Shown here piece after piece: positions 21,975 to 30,155 of a stretch of 64,000 nt of DNA. The translations under genes were made by a program, and so were the position numbers. The notes under the pieces were generated by a model. That model ran no database searches. It saw nothing but the letters and a program-made list of their open reading frames with translations, and was not told the DNA's origin. Source of the DNA: Terriglobia bacterium (lineage in GTDB: Bacteria; Acidobacteriota; Terriglobia; Bryobacterales; Bryobacteraceae); contig JAIQFS010000017.1 of the NCBI GenBank assembly GCA_020073145.1, positions 34,430 to 98,429 on the forward strand, in the 5' to 3' direction. Each line of letters begins with the position of its first letter. The first letter of the stretch is position 1.

Positions 21975-22247
21975 CTACAGGAACGCCATCGTCTTGATGC
22001 CCGAGATATCGAACCGCTTGCGGCAGCGCAGATTCTTGCACGCCACCTTGTCGTCCAGCAGCACCATGTAACTCTGCGCCTTTTGGAACTTGGCGCGGTC
22101 CCGCTCGTCGGCGCCTTGCGGGATGCGGTCCTTCTTCTTGCGCACCATCCACCGCAGTTCGTAGCTCTCGGCGCTGTGGCAATAGGGACAATTGAGAGTC
22201 GCCGGCTTGCTGGCCGGGGCCTCGCTGTAAAAGGCTCGCTCGTCCAT
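21975..22247 (-). CDS. small four-cysteine zinc-ribbon-like protein
   Basis: A 90-residue soluble protein with an N-terminal CPYC pair and a second pair in CKNLRC (C-x4-C), probably binding one zinc. The stretch between is rich in Lys/Arg (WMVRKKKDRIP), which could contact nucleic acid. The start at 22247 follows the citrate synthase stop by 2 bp, so it is almost certainly cotranscribed with gltA. No function is known to me. Confidence 0.68.
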   Translation of the reverse strand: MDERAFYSEAPASKPATLNCPYCHSAESYELRWMVRKKKDRIPQGADERDRAKFQKAQSYMVLLDDKVACKNLRCRKRFDISGIKTMAFL

Positions 22248-22249
22248 GG

Positions 22250-23371
22250 CTATCGGTCCGCCATCGGTATCCAGGTCTGTCCGTCCGGATTGCCTTTGTA
22301 TTCGGCCCGCGGACGAATCAGCCGGTTGTTGTGATACTGCTCCAACACGTGCGCGGTCCAGCCCGCCATCCGGCTCACCGCGAAGATCGGCGTATACAGA
22401 TCGATGGGGATGCCCAGCGAATAATAGGTGGAGGCCGAGTAGAAGTCCACGTTGGGGTTCAGCCCTTTCGCCGTTTTGATCGCTTCCTCCATGGTCTTGG
22501 AGAGCCGGTACAGTTTCTCATGGCCAGTCCGCTTGCCTAGTTCCTCCGAGAGCACGCGCAGGTGCGTGGCGCGCGGGTCTTCGGTCCGATACACGCGATG
22601 CCCGAATCCGGGAATTTTCACCTTGCGCGCCAGCGTGTTCTTCACCCGCTCCACGGCTTCCCCTTCATCGCCCAATTCCAGCAGCCAGTGGATCACCTCC
22701 TGGTTGGCGCCGCCGTGCAGCGGCCCTTTGAGGGCTCCAATTCCCGACGTGATCGACGAATAAATATCCGACAACGTGGCGGCGGTCACGCGCGCCGCAA
22801 ACGTCGACGCGTTCAGCTCGTGGTCCGCATGCAGGATCATGGCCACGTCAAAGGCCCGCTCCATCACATCGTCCGGCTTCTTCCCCGTCAGCGTGTACAG
22901 AAAATTAGCCGAAAACCCCAGAGTCCCATCGCCTGCGAACACCGCTTTGCCGTTGCGCAGCCGGTCGAAGGTGGTCACGATCGTCGCCGTCCGGGCCATC
23001 AGCCGTACCGCCTTCCGGTGATTGGCCTCGGGCGACATGTCCTGCGCTTCGCGGTCGTACAGGCTCAGCATAGAAACCGCCGTGCGCAATACGTCCATCG
23101 CATTGGACTTCGGGACGCTCTTCAGAAAATCCGTCACTGCGGCCGGCAGTTCCCGCTCGGCCGTCAGGTCCTTCCGGAGTTGGCTCAGCTCGTCAGACTT
23201 GGGAAGCCGGCCGTACCAGAGCAGGAAGATCACTTCTTCAAAATTCGCGTGCTGTGCCAGCGTATGAATGTTGTAGCCGCGATAACTCAGAATGCCCAGG
23301 TATCCGTCGATGTAACAGATCTCCGACTCGCCTGCGATCACACCTTCCAGACCCGCCATTGTTGTTCCCAT
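22250..23371 (-). CDS. gltA: citrate synthase
   Basis: A 373-residue type I citrate synthase condensing oxaloacetate and acetyl-CoA at the entry of the TCA cycle. Active-site residues are visible: the histidine in LKGPLHGGANQEV, the histidine in PGFGHRVYRTEDPR and the aspartate in NVDFYSASTYYSLGIP. The N-terminus GVIAGESEICYIDGYLGILSYRG is typical of the short Gram-positive/archaeal-like form. A 2-methylcitrate synthase activity cannot be excluded. A zinc-ribbon gene follows 2 bp later. Confidence 0.93.
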   Translation of the reverse strand: MGTTMAGLEGVIAGESEICYIDGYLGILSYRGYNIHTLAQHANFEEVIFLLWYGRLPKSDELSQLRKDLTAERELPAAVTDFLKSVPKSNAMDVLRTAVSMLSLYDREAQDMSPEANHRKAVRLMARTATIVTTFDRLRNGKAVFAGDGTLGFSANFLYTLTGKKPDDVMERAFDVAMILHADHELNASTFAARVTAATLSDIYSSITSGIGALKGPLHGGANQEVIHWLLELGDEGEAVERVKNTLARKVKIPGFGHRVYRTEDPRATHLRVLSEELGKRTGHEKLYRLSKTMEEAIKTAKGLNPNVDFYSASTYYSLGIPIDLYTPIFAVSRMAGWTAHVLEQYHNNRLIRPRAEYKGNPDGQTWIPMADR

Positions 23372-23413
23372 ATCCCCTGTCTTCGCTTCAAAAACATCTC
23401 AAGTCCGTAATGC

Positions 23414-23920
23414 TCACGACCCCGCCGGAGGGACGGAACGCCCGTGGAGACGGTACCGGAGATTCCGCCAGAAATCGTGAATGCGGTTCCCTTGTGGGCA
23501 CCGCTCAAACGGCGGGTACCCCAGGAGGCGCGAATTCCGCTCCACCCACAGTTTCTTATCGCCGGCCTGGCCCGCCTGGATGTCTACGATCACGCCCGAA
23601 CCGCACGATTCGGTGTCCAGCACTTCCACGTCCGCGGACTGCACGGGCGGCGAACCCCAATCCTTCATGAATTCGGCCATATCGTAGTCGCGGCAAGGTT
23701 TGGCTTCGGTGCATCCCCACAAGGCATAAGCCGCTTTGTAGTCGTGCGCTTCCAGCAGGGCGAAGAAGTTCTTCGTCTGCCGCTCTTCGGGGTAATTATG
23801 GAAGACCGCGTAGAGAATGCCGGCGCCCACCAGCAGCACCACGGCCGAAATGACGGCGGTTTTGATGACTTTCTCCCGCCGCTCCTCCCCCGCGCCGTAA
23901 TTCTCCAGATAGCCGGCCAT
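23414..23920 (-). CDS. hypothetical single-pass membrane protein
   Basis: A 168-residue protein with one N-terminal transmembrane segment (about residues 21-41, AVISAVVLLVGAGILYAVF) and an extracytoplasmic domain. That domain has cysteines at WGCTEAKPC, ESCGSG and ERCPQG that could form disulfides. Its start (FFALLEAHDYKAAYALWG) resembles lumazine-binding/NTF2-like helper domains, a weak guess only. It follows the Skp-like gene by 16 bp and precedes citrate synthase. Confidence 0.65.
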   Translation of the reverse strand: MAGYLENYGAGEERREKVIKTAVISAVVLLVGAGILYAVFHNYPEERQTKNFFALLEAHDYKAAYALWGCTEAKPCRDYDMAEFMKDWGSPPVQSADVEVLDTESCGSGVIVDIQAGQAGDKKLWVERNSRLLGYPPFERCPQGNRIHDFWRNLRYRLHGRSVPPAGS

Positions 23921-23936
23921 CTCCTCCTCGGATCGA

Positions 23937-24464
23937 CTATTTCTTCGCCGGGTACGCCAGGTTGTACGCCGCGATCACGTCGTCGGTGATCTCCATCGCC
24001 GGCTTCACGTAGACCGCGTTGGAGGTGTCCAGCACCAGATCGAACCCCTTCTGCTCCGCGATCTTTTTCACCACGTCGCCCATCTTCTGCGTGCTCTTTG
24101 ACAGGATGTCATTCCGTTCCCGTGTCACGTCGGCCTGCAAATCGTCCTGCAGGCGCTGCAAGTCGCGCTGCTTGCGCTGGCCTTGGGACTGGAGATCGGA
24201 CTGGGCTTGCGGCGACAGCTTCTCGCCCCCCGTCTGCAGTTGCTGCGAGATGTTGGCCAAGTCTTTCTGCAACTGCTCGATCTCCGTTGTGCGCGGCTTG
24301 TACCGCACTTCCATCTCGTCCGAGGCCTTCTTGATCTCGGCCGACTCCAGCACCGCCCGCTGCAAATTGACTACGGCTATCTTGGTTTGTGCCGGCATCA
24401 GCCGGGCACTGGCGCAAAGCGCCGCCGCCACCACAACGGCCCGCAGCCCCATCCGTAAACGCAT
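23937..24464 (-). CDS. OmpH/Skp-family periplasmic chaperone
   Basis: A 175-residue exported protein with a signal peptide (MGLRAVVVAAALCASARLMPAQ) and a long central coiled coil. KIAVVNLQRAVLESAEIKKA and the C-terminal GFDLVLDTSNAVYVKPAMEITDDVI match OmpH/Skp, which holds unfolded outer-membrane proteins in the periplasm. The frame begins at GTG 24491, but AGGAG lies 8 nt before the ATG at 24464, which is therefore taken as the start. No bamA or lpx genes are next to it here. Confidence 0.86.
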   Translation of the reverse strand: MRLRMGLRAVVVAAALCASARLMPAQTKIAVVNLQRAVLESAEIKKASDEMEVRYKPRTTEIEQLQKDLANISQQLQTGGEKLSPQAQSDLQSQGQRKQRDLQRLQDDLQADVTRERNDILSKSTQKMGDVVKKIAEQKGFDLVLDTSNAVYVKPAMEITDDVIAAYNLAYPAKK

Positions 24465-24511
24465 GAAACTACTCCTGCTTAGTTTGTACACCGTTATTCG
24501 TAGTGTAACAC

Positions 24512-24799
24512 CTACTCCAGCACGCCGAGAATCTCGTCTTCGCGCAGAATCAGGTACTCATGGCCCTCAATCTTGATGTCCGATCCGGAATACTTGCCGA
24601 ACAGAATCCGGTCGCCGGGCTTCAGATCCGGAGCCACCCGCTCCCCGGTTTCCAGCAGCTTGCCGCTCCCAATCGCGGTTACTTCCGCTTGTTGCGGTTT
24701 CTCTTTGGCCGTGTCCGGGATGATAATCCCCCCGCGGACTTGTTCGCCCTGCTCCAGTCGTCGGACCAGGATCCGGTCGTGTAACGGACGTAGTTCCAT
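24512..24799 (-). CDS. groES: GroES co-chaperonin, without adjacent GroEL
   Basis: A 95-residue GroES (Cpn10), the heptameric lid of the GroEL folding chamber. [14 protein letters not shown] and the mobile loop [19 protein letters not shown] are typical, as is [36 protein letters not shown]. The start has a clear GAGGAG ribosome site and a TATAAT box 18 nt upstream. Unusually, no groEL follows: the next gene is a periplasmic Skp-like protein. No CIRCE-like repeat was noticed. Confidence 0.94.
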   Translation of the reverse strand: MELRPLHDRILVRRLEQGEQVRGGIIIPDTAKEKPQQAEVTAIGSGKLLETGERVAPDLKPGDRILFGKYSGSDIKIEGHEYLILREDEILGVLE

Positions 24800-24817
24800 T
24801 CGATTCGCTCCTCAACG

Positions 24818-24823
24818 ATTATA
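24818..24823 (-). promoter_or_regulatory. -10 box (TATAAT) for groES
   Basis: A perfect consensus TATAAT on the minus strand lies 18 nt before the groES ATG, giving a leader of about 12 nt that carries the GAGGAG ribosome site. Confidence 0.5.
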
Positions 24824-24837
24824 TAGTGGCGCGGGGC

Positions 24838-26358
24838 TTATTCCGCGAACATTTCCGACAAGACGCGGCCCGCCGATCCACTCGGCGTTTCGACATCCAG
24901 CATGGTGGCCAGCGTTGGCGCGATGTCATTGGGCGTAATCGACCCGTAGTAGCGCCCCGAGCGAATCCCCGGACCCATGAAGATCACCGGGACGTGTGTG
25001 TCATAGTCGAATGCCGTTCCGTGCGTGGCGCCGCGTTGCGTGAAAATCCAATACGGCTCCAGCAGAATCTCCACATCGCCGCTCCGGCTCGCGTAGAAGC
25101 CGTTGGTCACCCGCCGGCTGATCGCGTCCGCCGTTACCGCCCCATTCATCAACTGCTCGAACGTATACACGCGAAACACGTGCGGAATGCCCCGAATCGC
25201 CTCGGCCGCAGTCCGATTCACCTCCGCCCGGTCCAGCTTCCGTTCGGCGATCAGCGTCCGGTTGAAATAAAGCGAGTGTTCCGAACTGCTCACGATCCAC
25301 TTTCCGTCGCCGTATTTCTGGACCAGCGCTTCCTGCGCTGTCTTGTTGACAATCCCCGCCGGCGGCCGGCCGCCCGGCATGCGCCGCGTCGCGTTCACCT
25401 CGGGAAGCGGAGCCACGCCGTGGTCTGCGGTCAGCACCACCAGTACGTTGTCCAGGCCCACCGCGCGCTCCACCGTCTCGAACAAGCGCCCCAATACCTG
25501 ATCGGTCCGCTCCGACATCTCCCGTACTTCGGCCGCGTCCGGACCCACCTCGTGCCCCACATAATCATTCGAGGAGAAACTCACTGCCAGCACGTCTGTG
25601 AAATCATGCTTGCCCAGGTCTTCCGCCTCCAGGGCGCGCTCCGCGAAGGCCTCCACCAACTCATTGCCGAACGGGCTCGCCGCCAGCGCCGCGTTCAGTT
25701 GTTTGGGGTCGGCCGGCATCGTATGGCCGAGCCAGATTGCCCCCGCATAATGGGCTGCTGGACGGCTATCATTAAACGCCTTCACCCAGGGAGGCACGTC
25801 CGCAAAGTAAAACGTGCTGCTCACGAAGTTCCCCGTGGCGTTATCGAACCAGTAGGCCCCGTTGGCCATGTGTCCGGCCGGCAGAATCGCGGACCGGTCT
25901 TTCAGGGAAATTCCGATCACTTTGGACCGGCCTTGGTCGGCAATCTTGAGTTCATCGCCGATCGTGCTCACCAGCATCCGGTCCGGCGACGACCCCGCGC
26001 CGCCTCGGCCGCCCACCAGTTGCGTCTTGGAATCGGACACACTGGTCACCTCCCGGCCCTCTTGCCGGTCGTACCAATCGTTGCCGATGATCCCGCTCAG
26101 AGCCGGCGTAGCGCCCGACAAGAACGTGCTGTGCCCCACCGCCGTGACCGTCGGAAAATGCTCGTAATTCGCGTTCGTGAACACCGCGCCGTGCGTCAAC
26201 AGCCGGTCCAGACCGGCCTTGTAGTCGCTCCGGAACCGCGTCAGATAGTCGTAGCGGAACTGGTCCACCACAATCGCCACGACCAGCTTCGGTTTCTTCG
26301 GCGCCGCCGCCACCAGGCTGGCTGCCGCCAGCACGCACAGCAAGACCTTTCGTTGCAT
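24838..26358 (-). CDS. exported alkaline phosphatase-family protein (PafA-like phosphodiesterase/phosphatase)
   Basis: A 506-residue protein of the type I phosphodiesterase/alkaline-phosphatase superfamily with an N-terminal signal peptide (MQRKVLLCVLAAASLVAAA). Metal and nucleophile regions are seen: VVAIVVDQFRYDYL, NANYEHFPTVTAVGHSTFLSG (threonine nucleophile expected here), VLTADHGVAPLPE and GTAFDYDTHVPVIFMGPGI. This matches the PafA-type periplasmic phosphatases that release phosphate from monoesters. The frame starts 14 codons earlier, but ATG 26358 directly precedes the signal peptide. Confidence 0.85.
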   Translation of the reverse strand: MQRKVLLCVLAAASLVAAAPKKPKLVVAIVVDQFRYDYLTRFRSDYKAGLDRLLTHGAVFTNANYEHFPTVTAVGHSTFLSGATPALSGIIGNDWYDRQEGREVTSVSDSKTQLVGGRGGAGSSPDRMLVSTIGDELKIADQGRSKVIGISLKDRSAILPAGHMANGAYWFDNATGNFVSSTFYFADVPPWVKAFNDSRPAAHYAGAIWLGHTMPADPKQLNAALAASPFGNELVEAFAERALEAEDLGKHDFTDVLAVSFSSNDYVGHEVGPDAAEVREMSERTDQVLGRLFETVERAVGLDNVLVVLTADHGVAPLPEVNATRRMPGGRPPAGIVNKTAQEALVQKYGDGKWIVSSSEHSLYFNRTLIAERKLDRAEVNRTAAEAIRGIPHVFRVYTFEQLMNGAVTADAISRRVTNGFYASRSGDVEILLEPYWIFTQRGATHGTAFDYDTHVPVIFMGPGIRSGRYYGSITPNDIAPTLATMLDVETPSGSAGRVLSEMFAE

Positions 26359-26417
26359 TTGATTGTCAGCGTAGCACGACACCGTTTCGGTGCCGCGCAA
26401 ATCGCATGAAGGGCTGG

Positions 26418-26753
26418 TTACGACGCTTTGCTAGGGGGGGGCGAAGCTGACGACGACGGCTTACTCTCGCTCTTCGATTCGGTCTTCTTTGATTCGGTCT
26501 TCGTCGCTTCTGTCTTCGAATCCGATTTGGTCTCGGTCTTGGCTTTGTTGTCCGAACTCGGAGGCACTTTCCCGTTCCGGCCGTAATCCGTTACATACCA
26601 GCCCGTTCCCTTGAACTGGAGGGCCGGCACCGACACCAACCGCTCCACCGGGCCGCCACAACCCTCGTGATTGGTCAGCGGCTCATCGGCGAACTTCTGC
26701 CGAACCTCGAAGTTCTCTCCGCATTGTCGGCAATGGTACTCGTAAAGAGGCAT
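26418..26753 (-). CDS. FmdB-family zinc-ribbon protein with low-complexity tail
   Basis: A 111-residue protein. The first ~60 residues are the FmdB/CxxC_CxxC_SSSS zinc ribbon (MPLYEYHCRQCGENFEVRQK, then a C in EGCGGPVERL). The last ~45 residues are a repetitive Lys/Thr/Glu/Ser tail with recurring T-E-[ST]-K units and a final Ser/Pro run. FmdB proteins are small putative regulators; the tail looks disordered. A TATAAT box lies 20 nt upstream and no ribosome site is evident. Confidence 0.78.
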   Translation of the reverse strand: MPLYEYHCRQCGENFEVRQKFADEPLTNHEGCGGPVERLVSVPALQFKGTGWYVTDYGRNGKVPPSSDNKAKTETKSDSKTEATKTESKKTESKSESKPSSSASPPPSKAS

Positions 26754-26773
26754 AACCCAGAAATCTTAGTCTC

Positions 26774-26779
26774 ATTATA
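26774..26779 (-). promoter_or_regulatory. -10 box (TATAAT) for the FmdB-like gene
   Basis: A consensus TATAAT on the minus strand lies 20 nt before the ATG at 26753, predicting a leader of about 14 nt. Confidence 0.45.
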
Positions 26780-26870
26780 GCAGATTCTTTCACTGCCCCA
26801 ACTGTGACGTGGGGGATTTATCCTGCCACCCCGCTAACCTTTCGCGTGGATCCGTCGTCCTATTATCAGA

Positions 26871-27086
26871 ATGAAGCGCAAAGCATTCACGATCGGCTTG
26901 GTGGCATTGGGGTTGACCGTGGTTGCGGTCCTGCCCCCCTCCTATAACCGGATCGCGACCTCCCGGCAGAATTTCCAGGAATACTTCCGGGATCTGAACC
27001 AGCCCGGGAGTTCCCTGAACCCGGTGGAGCGCTTTGTTTTCAGCCTGGTTCTGGCCAATTCCGAGGCGGCGTCCAGCCAAAAGTAA
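26871..27086 (+). CDS. small N-terminally anchored hypothetical protein
   Basis: A 71-residue protein with a hydrophobic N-terminus (about residues 7-23, TIGLVALGLTVVAVLPP) and a short polar remainder, NRIATSRQNFQEYFRDLN. It could be a membrane anchor or a secreted peptide. A TATTAT box lies 4 nt before the ATG and no Shine-Dalgarno sequence is seen, so the mRNA may be leaderless. It is convergent with the TPR-like gene. No family was recognised, and the gene call rests on codon pattern and the signal-like start. Confidence 0.5.
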   Translation: MKRKAFTIGLVALGLTVVAVLPPSYNRIATSRQNFQEYFRDLNQPGSSLNPVERFVFSLVLANSEAASSQK

Positions 27087-27102
27087 CCCGCTTGGTCGTC
27101 AC

Positions 27103-28419
27103 TCACTTCTTAGGAATACCGCTCCGGCTGCCGCGCCGTCCAGTTCCGGCTGCGCAGGATTCCAACTCGAGGCCTTCCACCTTCGCCTTTTCCGTATCCA
27201 TGGTGACCAGGAACGGCTCGGCCGTGAATGCGCTCGGGACACCTTCCCACTGGATCTCCTTTCCCGTCTTGGGCTTGCCCGTTAGAGCCATGTCCAGCTT
27301 CAGCGTCACTTCCGGATGCATATCGTCGGAAATCGCCACTTTCAGTTCCTTGGAACGGCAAGCCGGGGTGGCTTCCACCAGCGTGCCCTTCAATTTCGGC
27401 ACGCCCGCTCCCTTCATGCTCATCTCAAAATACTGAGCGCCGTTCGGGCCGGTGAGTTCCTTCTTGATGTTCATCCACAGAAACAGTTGCGGGTTCTTCT
27501 CTTGAAACGCCTGTTGGTTCTCGGCCAAAATATCGGCAGCCGTCTTGATTTTGAAATCCGGCGGCGGCAGGGGCGACCCGAGGGCCAGCTGTTTGAGTTG
27601 CTGCAAGCCTGCGTCGTCGGCGCCGTGATACGAGGTGTAGATCTTATTCAGATACGTCTCCACCTGCTTTCGCGTCGGCTCCGGCAGTCCGCCCTTGGCC
27701 GGATCCATCGCCACAGCCCGGGCGATTTCGTACAGGGCTTGCGGGAATTTATTCGCGTCCCGCTCCGACACGAGCGTCGAACCCAGCTTGTAGGCGAATT
27801 GTCCGTTGTCGGGATACTGCTGCAGCGCCTTGGTGAAGGCTTGTTCCGCCGCTGCGTAATCCTTTTTCTGGAGAGCGTCCTCTCCCGGCTTGTCCACGAT
27901 CCACACCAGCGTCCCTTTGGCGAGGCCCTCCAGTTTGGGCCGCACCTGGTCCCAGGCCGCGTCCGCCGTACCCGCAGGCTTCAGCGAATCCAAGTTGTCC
28001 AGCAAGGTCTGCGCCGCCTTCTGCGCAGCCGCCATCTGGTCCGCCGTGGGACTTGGCAGTTTCTGCACATTTCCGGCGACCAGCGTCAGTGCCACCAGGC
28101 TCTTGGAATCGCTGGCCAGCAGCTTCTCTCCCAGTTCCACCACCTTCGCCGGCTGATTCACTTGATCGTAGAGCTGCAGCCGCTCTTCCTTGAAATCGGT
28201 ATCCGGATATTTCTCCGTCCATTGATTTAGGTACTGCAGTTTCTTGGATGGGTCCGTGGCGGTCACCGCGCTGTTGTACAGATCGTACTCGCCCTGATCC
28301 TTCACCTTCTTCTGCGGCGCGGTCTGTCCCCGCGCCAAGCCCGGCATCATCGCCCAGACCAATCCAGCGCTGAGGCACATCATCGCCATCCCCGTTAGTC
28401 TTTTGTGATTTTTGTGCAC
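27103..28419 (-). CDS. exported TPR-like hypothetical protein
   Basis: A 438-residue secreted or periplasmic protein. The signal peptide is MGMAMMCLSAGLVWAMMPGLARGQ-like near residues 10-32. Helical repeats with TPR character follow (YDLYNSAVTATDPSKKLQYLNQW, AEQAFTKALQQYPDNGQFAYKLG). The last ~130 residues form a separate beta-rich domain. The start is GTG at 28419, supported by a GGGAG ribosome site. No enzymatic motif is visible. Similar proteins are common in acidobacteria as far as I recall, without assigned function. Confidence 0.7.
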   Translation of the reverse strand: MHKNHKRLTGMAMMCLSAGLVWAMMPGLARGQTAPQKKVKDQGEYDLYNSAVTATDPSKKLQYLNQWTEKYPDTDFKEERLQLYDQVNQPAKVVELGEKLLASDSKSLVALTLVAGNVQKLPSPTADQMAAAQKAAQTLLDNLDSLKPAGTADAAWDQVRPKLEGLAKGTLVWIVDKPGEDALQKKDYAAAEQAFTKALQQYPDNGQFAYKLGSTLVSERDANKFPQALYEIARAVAMDPAKGGLPEPTRKQVETYLNKIYTSYHGADDAGLQQLKQLALGSPLPPPDFKIKTAADILAENQQAFQEKNPQLFLWMNIKKELTGPNGAQYFEMSMKGAGVPKLKGTLVEATPACRSKELKVAISDDMHPEVTLKLDMALTGKPKTGKEIQWEGVPSAFTAEPFLVTMDTEKAKVEGLELESCAAGTGRRGSRSGIPKK

Positions 28420-28640
28420 TTGCGTCTCCCTGCCGTTCCGTCAATTTCCGGGGAATCGGCGCCAATTGCCGATGGGTCGCCGCTACCCGGCGTCGACGCC
28501 CAGCCGCTGGTTAGCGGTGGGTTCCCTGCGGAGTACACCGAAACCTCCGCGGTCCCGCAACTGGTTTGGACACCGCTGCGCCCCGCTGGGTTCCGTACGA
28601 CAAATCATAACAGATCAACGCTATGCTAAAAGGCGCCGTC

Positions 28641-30149
28641 ATGCGCTACCTGGACCTCGGGGTTATCCTCGCTTATCTGGCCGGAATCACTTGGTTCGGC
28701 GCGCGCTTTCGCCGCCATCAAAAGGACCTCCGCGACTACCTCCTGGGCGGCCGAACCGCGCCCTGGTGGGCGATCAGCCTGTCTATCGTCTCGGCCGAGA
28801 CCAGCACTCTTACGATCGTCGGCACGCCCGCCCTTTCCTTCACCGGCGACCTCGGGTTTCTCCAACTCGTCTTCGGTTATCTGCTAGCCCGCATCGTCAT
28901 TTCCGTGGTCTTTCTCCCCCAATACTTCCGCGGCGAGATGTTCACCGCCTACGAACTCATGCGGCGCCGCTTCGGCGAGTCCGTCCGCAAACTCACCGCC
29001 TCCATCTTTCTCATCACCCGCGCCTTGGCTGAAGGCGTTCGCGTCTTCGCCATTTCGCTCGTGGTCTCCATCGTGCTGGGCACCAACGAAATCTGGTCCA
29101 TTATCGTGATTGTCCTGCTGACCCTCGTTTATACCTTTGAAGGCGGCATGACCGCCGTCATCTGGACCGACGTGGTTCAGATGAGCCTCTACGTGGTGGG
29201 CGCCGTGGTCAGTTTCTTCGTCATCCTGGGCCATATCCCCGGCGGATGGACTCACGTGGCCGCCGTGGCCGGCACCGCGGGCAAATTTCACCTGTTCGAT
29301 TTCCGGTTTGCGCTGGACTCCCAATTCTTCTCCCGCACCTATACCTTCTGGGCTGGTCTCGCGGGCGGTTGTTTCTTAACCACCGCCAGCCATGGCACCG
29401 ATCAACTGATGGTCCAGCGCCTGCTCAGCGCGCGCAGCGAGCGCCAGAGCCGCACCGCCCTGCTCACTAGTTGGGCCGTGATCTTTCTTCAGTTCAGTCT
29501 GTTTCTGTTCATCGGCATCCTATTGTTCGTGTATTACCGGGACACGCGCCTCCCGCTGCCCTCCGATCTCGACCGCATCTACCCCGAGTTCCTCTGGCGC
29601 AACCTCCCGCCCGGCGTGGCCGGCCTCACCATCGCCGCCATTCTGGCGGCCGCCATGGCCAACTTGAGCGCTGCCCTGAATTCGCTGGCCTCCACCACCG
29701 TGGTCGATTTCTTGCGCGCCCGGTCGCGCCCCGCCGGCGATGGCCACTCGCTCCGCCTGGCGCGCGGCGCCACCGTCCTGTGGGGACTGGTGCTGCTCGG
29801 TATCGGCATCCTAGCCCGCCGCTGGGGCTCCGTGCTGGAAGCCGGCCTGACCATCGCCTCCATCCCGTCCGGCGCGTTACTGGGCGTGTTCCTGCTGGGA
29901 GTGCTCACCAAGAAGCCGCGCCAGGGTGCGGCCATGGTGGGAGTCGCCGCCGGCCTCGCCGCCATTCTCTACGTCCGGTTCCGCACGCCCGTCGCCTTCA
30001 CTTGGTATGTCTTGATCGGCACCACCGTCACCTTCTGCGCCGGCTGGGTCGCCTCCTGGTTTCAGAAGCCGCCGGAAGAGGTGCTGGTCCGCGAACCCGT
30101 CGGCGGCCCGCCCTACCTTCCGCCACGCCGCACCACCGCCGAGGACTAA
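28641..30149 (+). CDS. sodium:solute symporter (SSS family)
   Basis: A 502-residue inner-membrane transporter with about 13 hydrophobic segments. SSS signatures are YLLGGRTAPWWAISLSIVSAETS at the first sodium-site helix and GCFLTTASHGTDQLMVQRLLS near the middle. It couples solute uptake to sodium; the substrate (sugar, proline, or other) is not clear, though the ASHGTDQ segment is of the type seen in sugar-type SSS proteins. ATG 28641 is chosen because AAAGG lies 7 nt before it and a TATGCT box overlaps the earlier ATG at 28623. An APC permease follows 6 bp downstream. Confidence 0.88.
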   Translation: MRYLDLGVILAYLAGITWFGARFRRHQKDLRDYLLGGRTAPWWAISLSIVSAETSTLTIVGTPALSFTGDLGFLQLVFGYLLARIVISVVFLPQYFRGEMFTAYELMRRRFGESVRKLTASIFLITRALAEGVRVFAISLVVSIVLGTNEIWSIIVIVLLTLVYTFEGGMTAVIWTDVVQMSLYVVGAVVSFFVILGHIPGGWTHVAAVAGTAGKFHLFDFRFALDSQFFSRTYTFWAGLAGGCFLTTASHGTDQLMVQRLLSARSERQSRTALLTSWAVIFLQFSLFLFIGILLFVYYRDTRLPLPSDLDRIYPEFLWRNLPPGVAGLTIAAILAAAMANLSAALNSLASTTVVDFLRARSRPAGDGHSLRLARGATVLWGLVLLGIGILARRWGSVLEAGLTIASIPSGALLGVFLLGVLTKKPRQGAAMVGVAAGLAAILYVRFRTPVAFTWYVLIGTTVTFCAGWVASWFQKPPEEVLVREPVGGPPYLPPRRTTAED

Positions 30150-30155
30150 ACCCGA

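Noticed and set aside
24826..26409. 527-codon open frame antisense to the PafA-like gene
   Set aside because: High-GC shadow frame with His/Arg-rich composition and no family resemblance; the real gene has a signal peptide and catalytic motifs.
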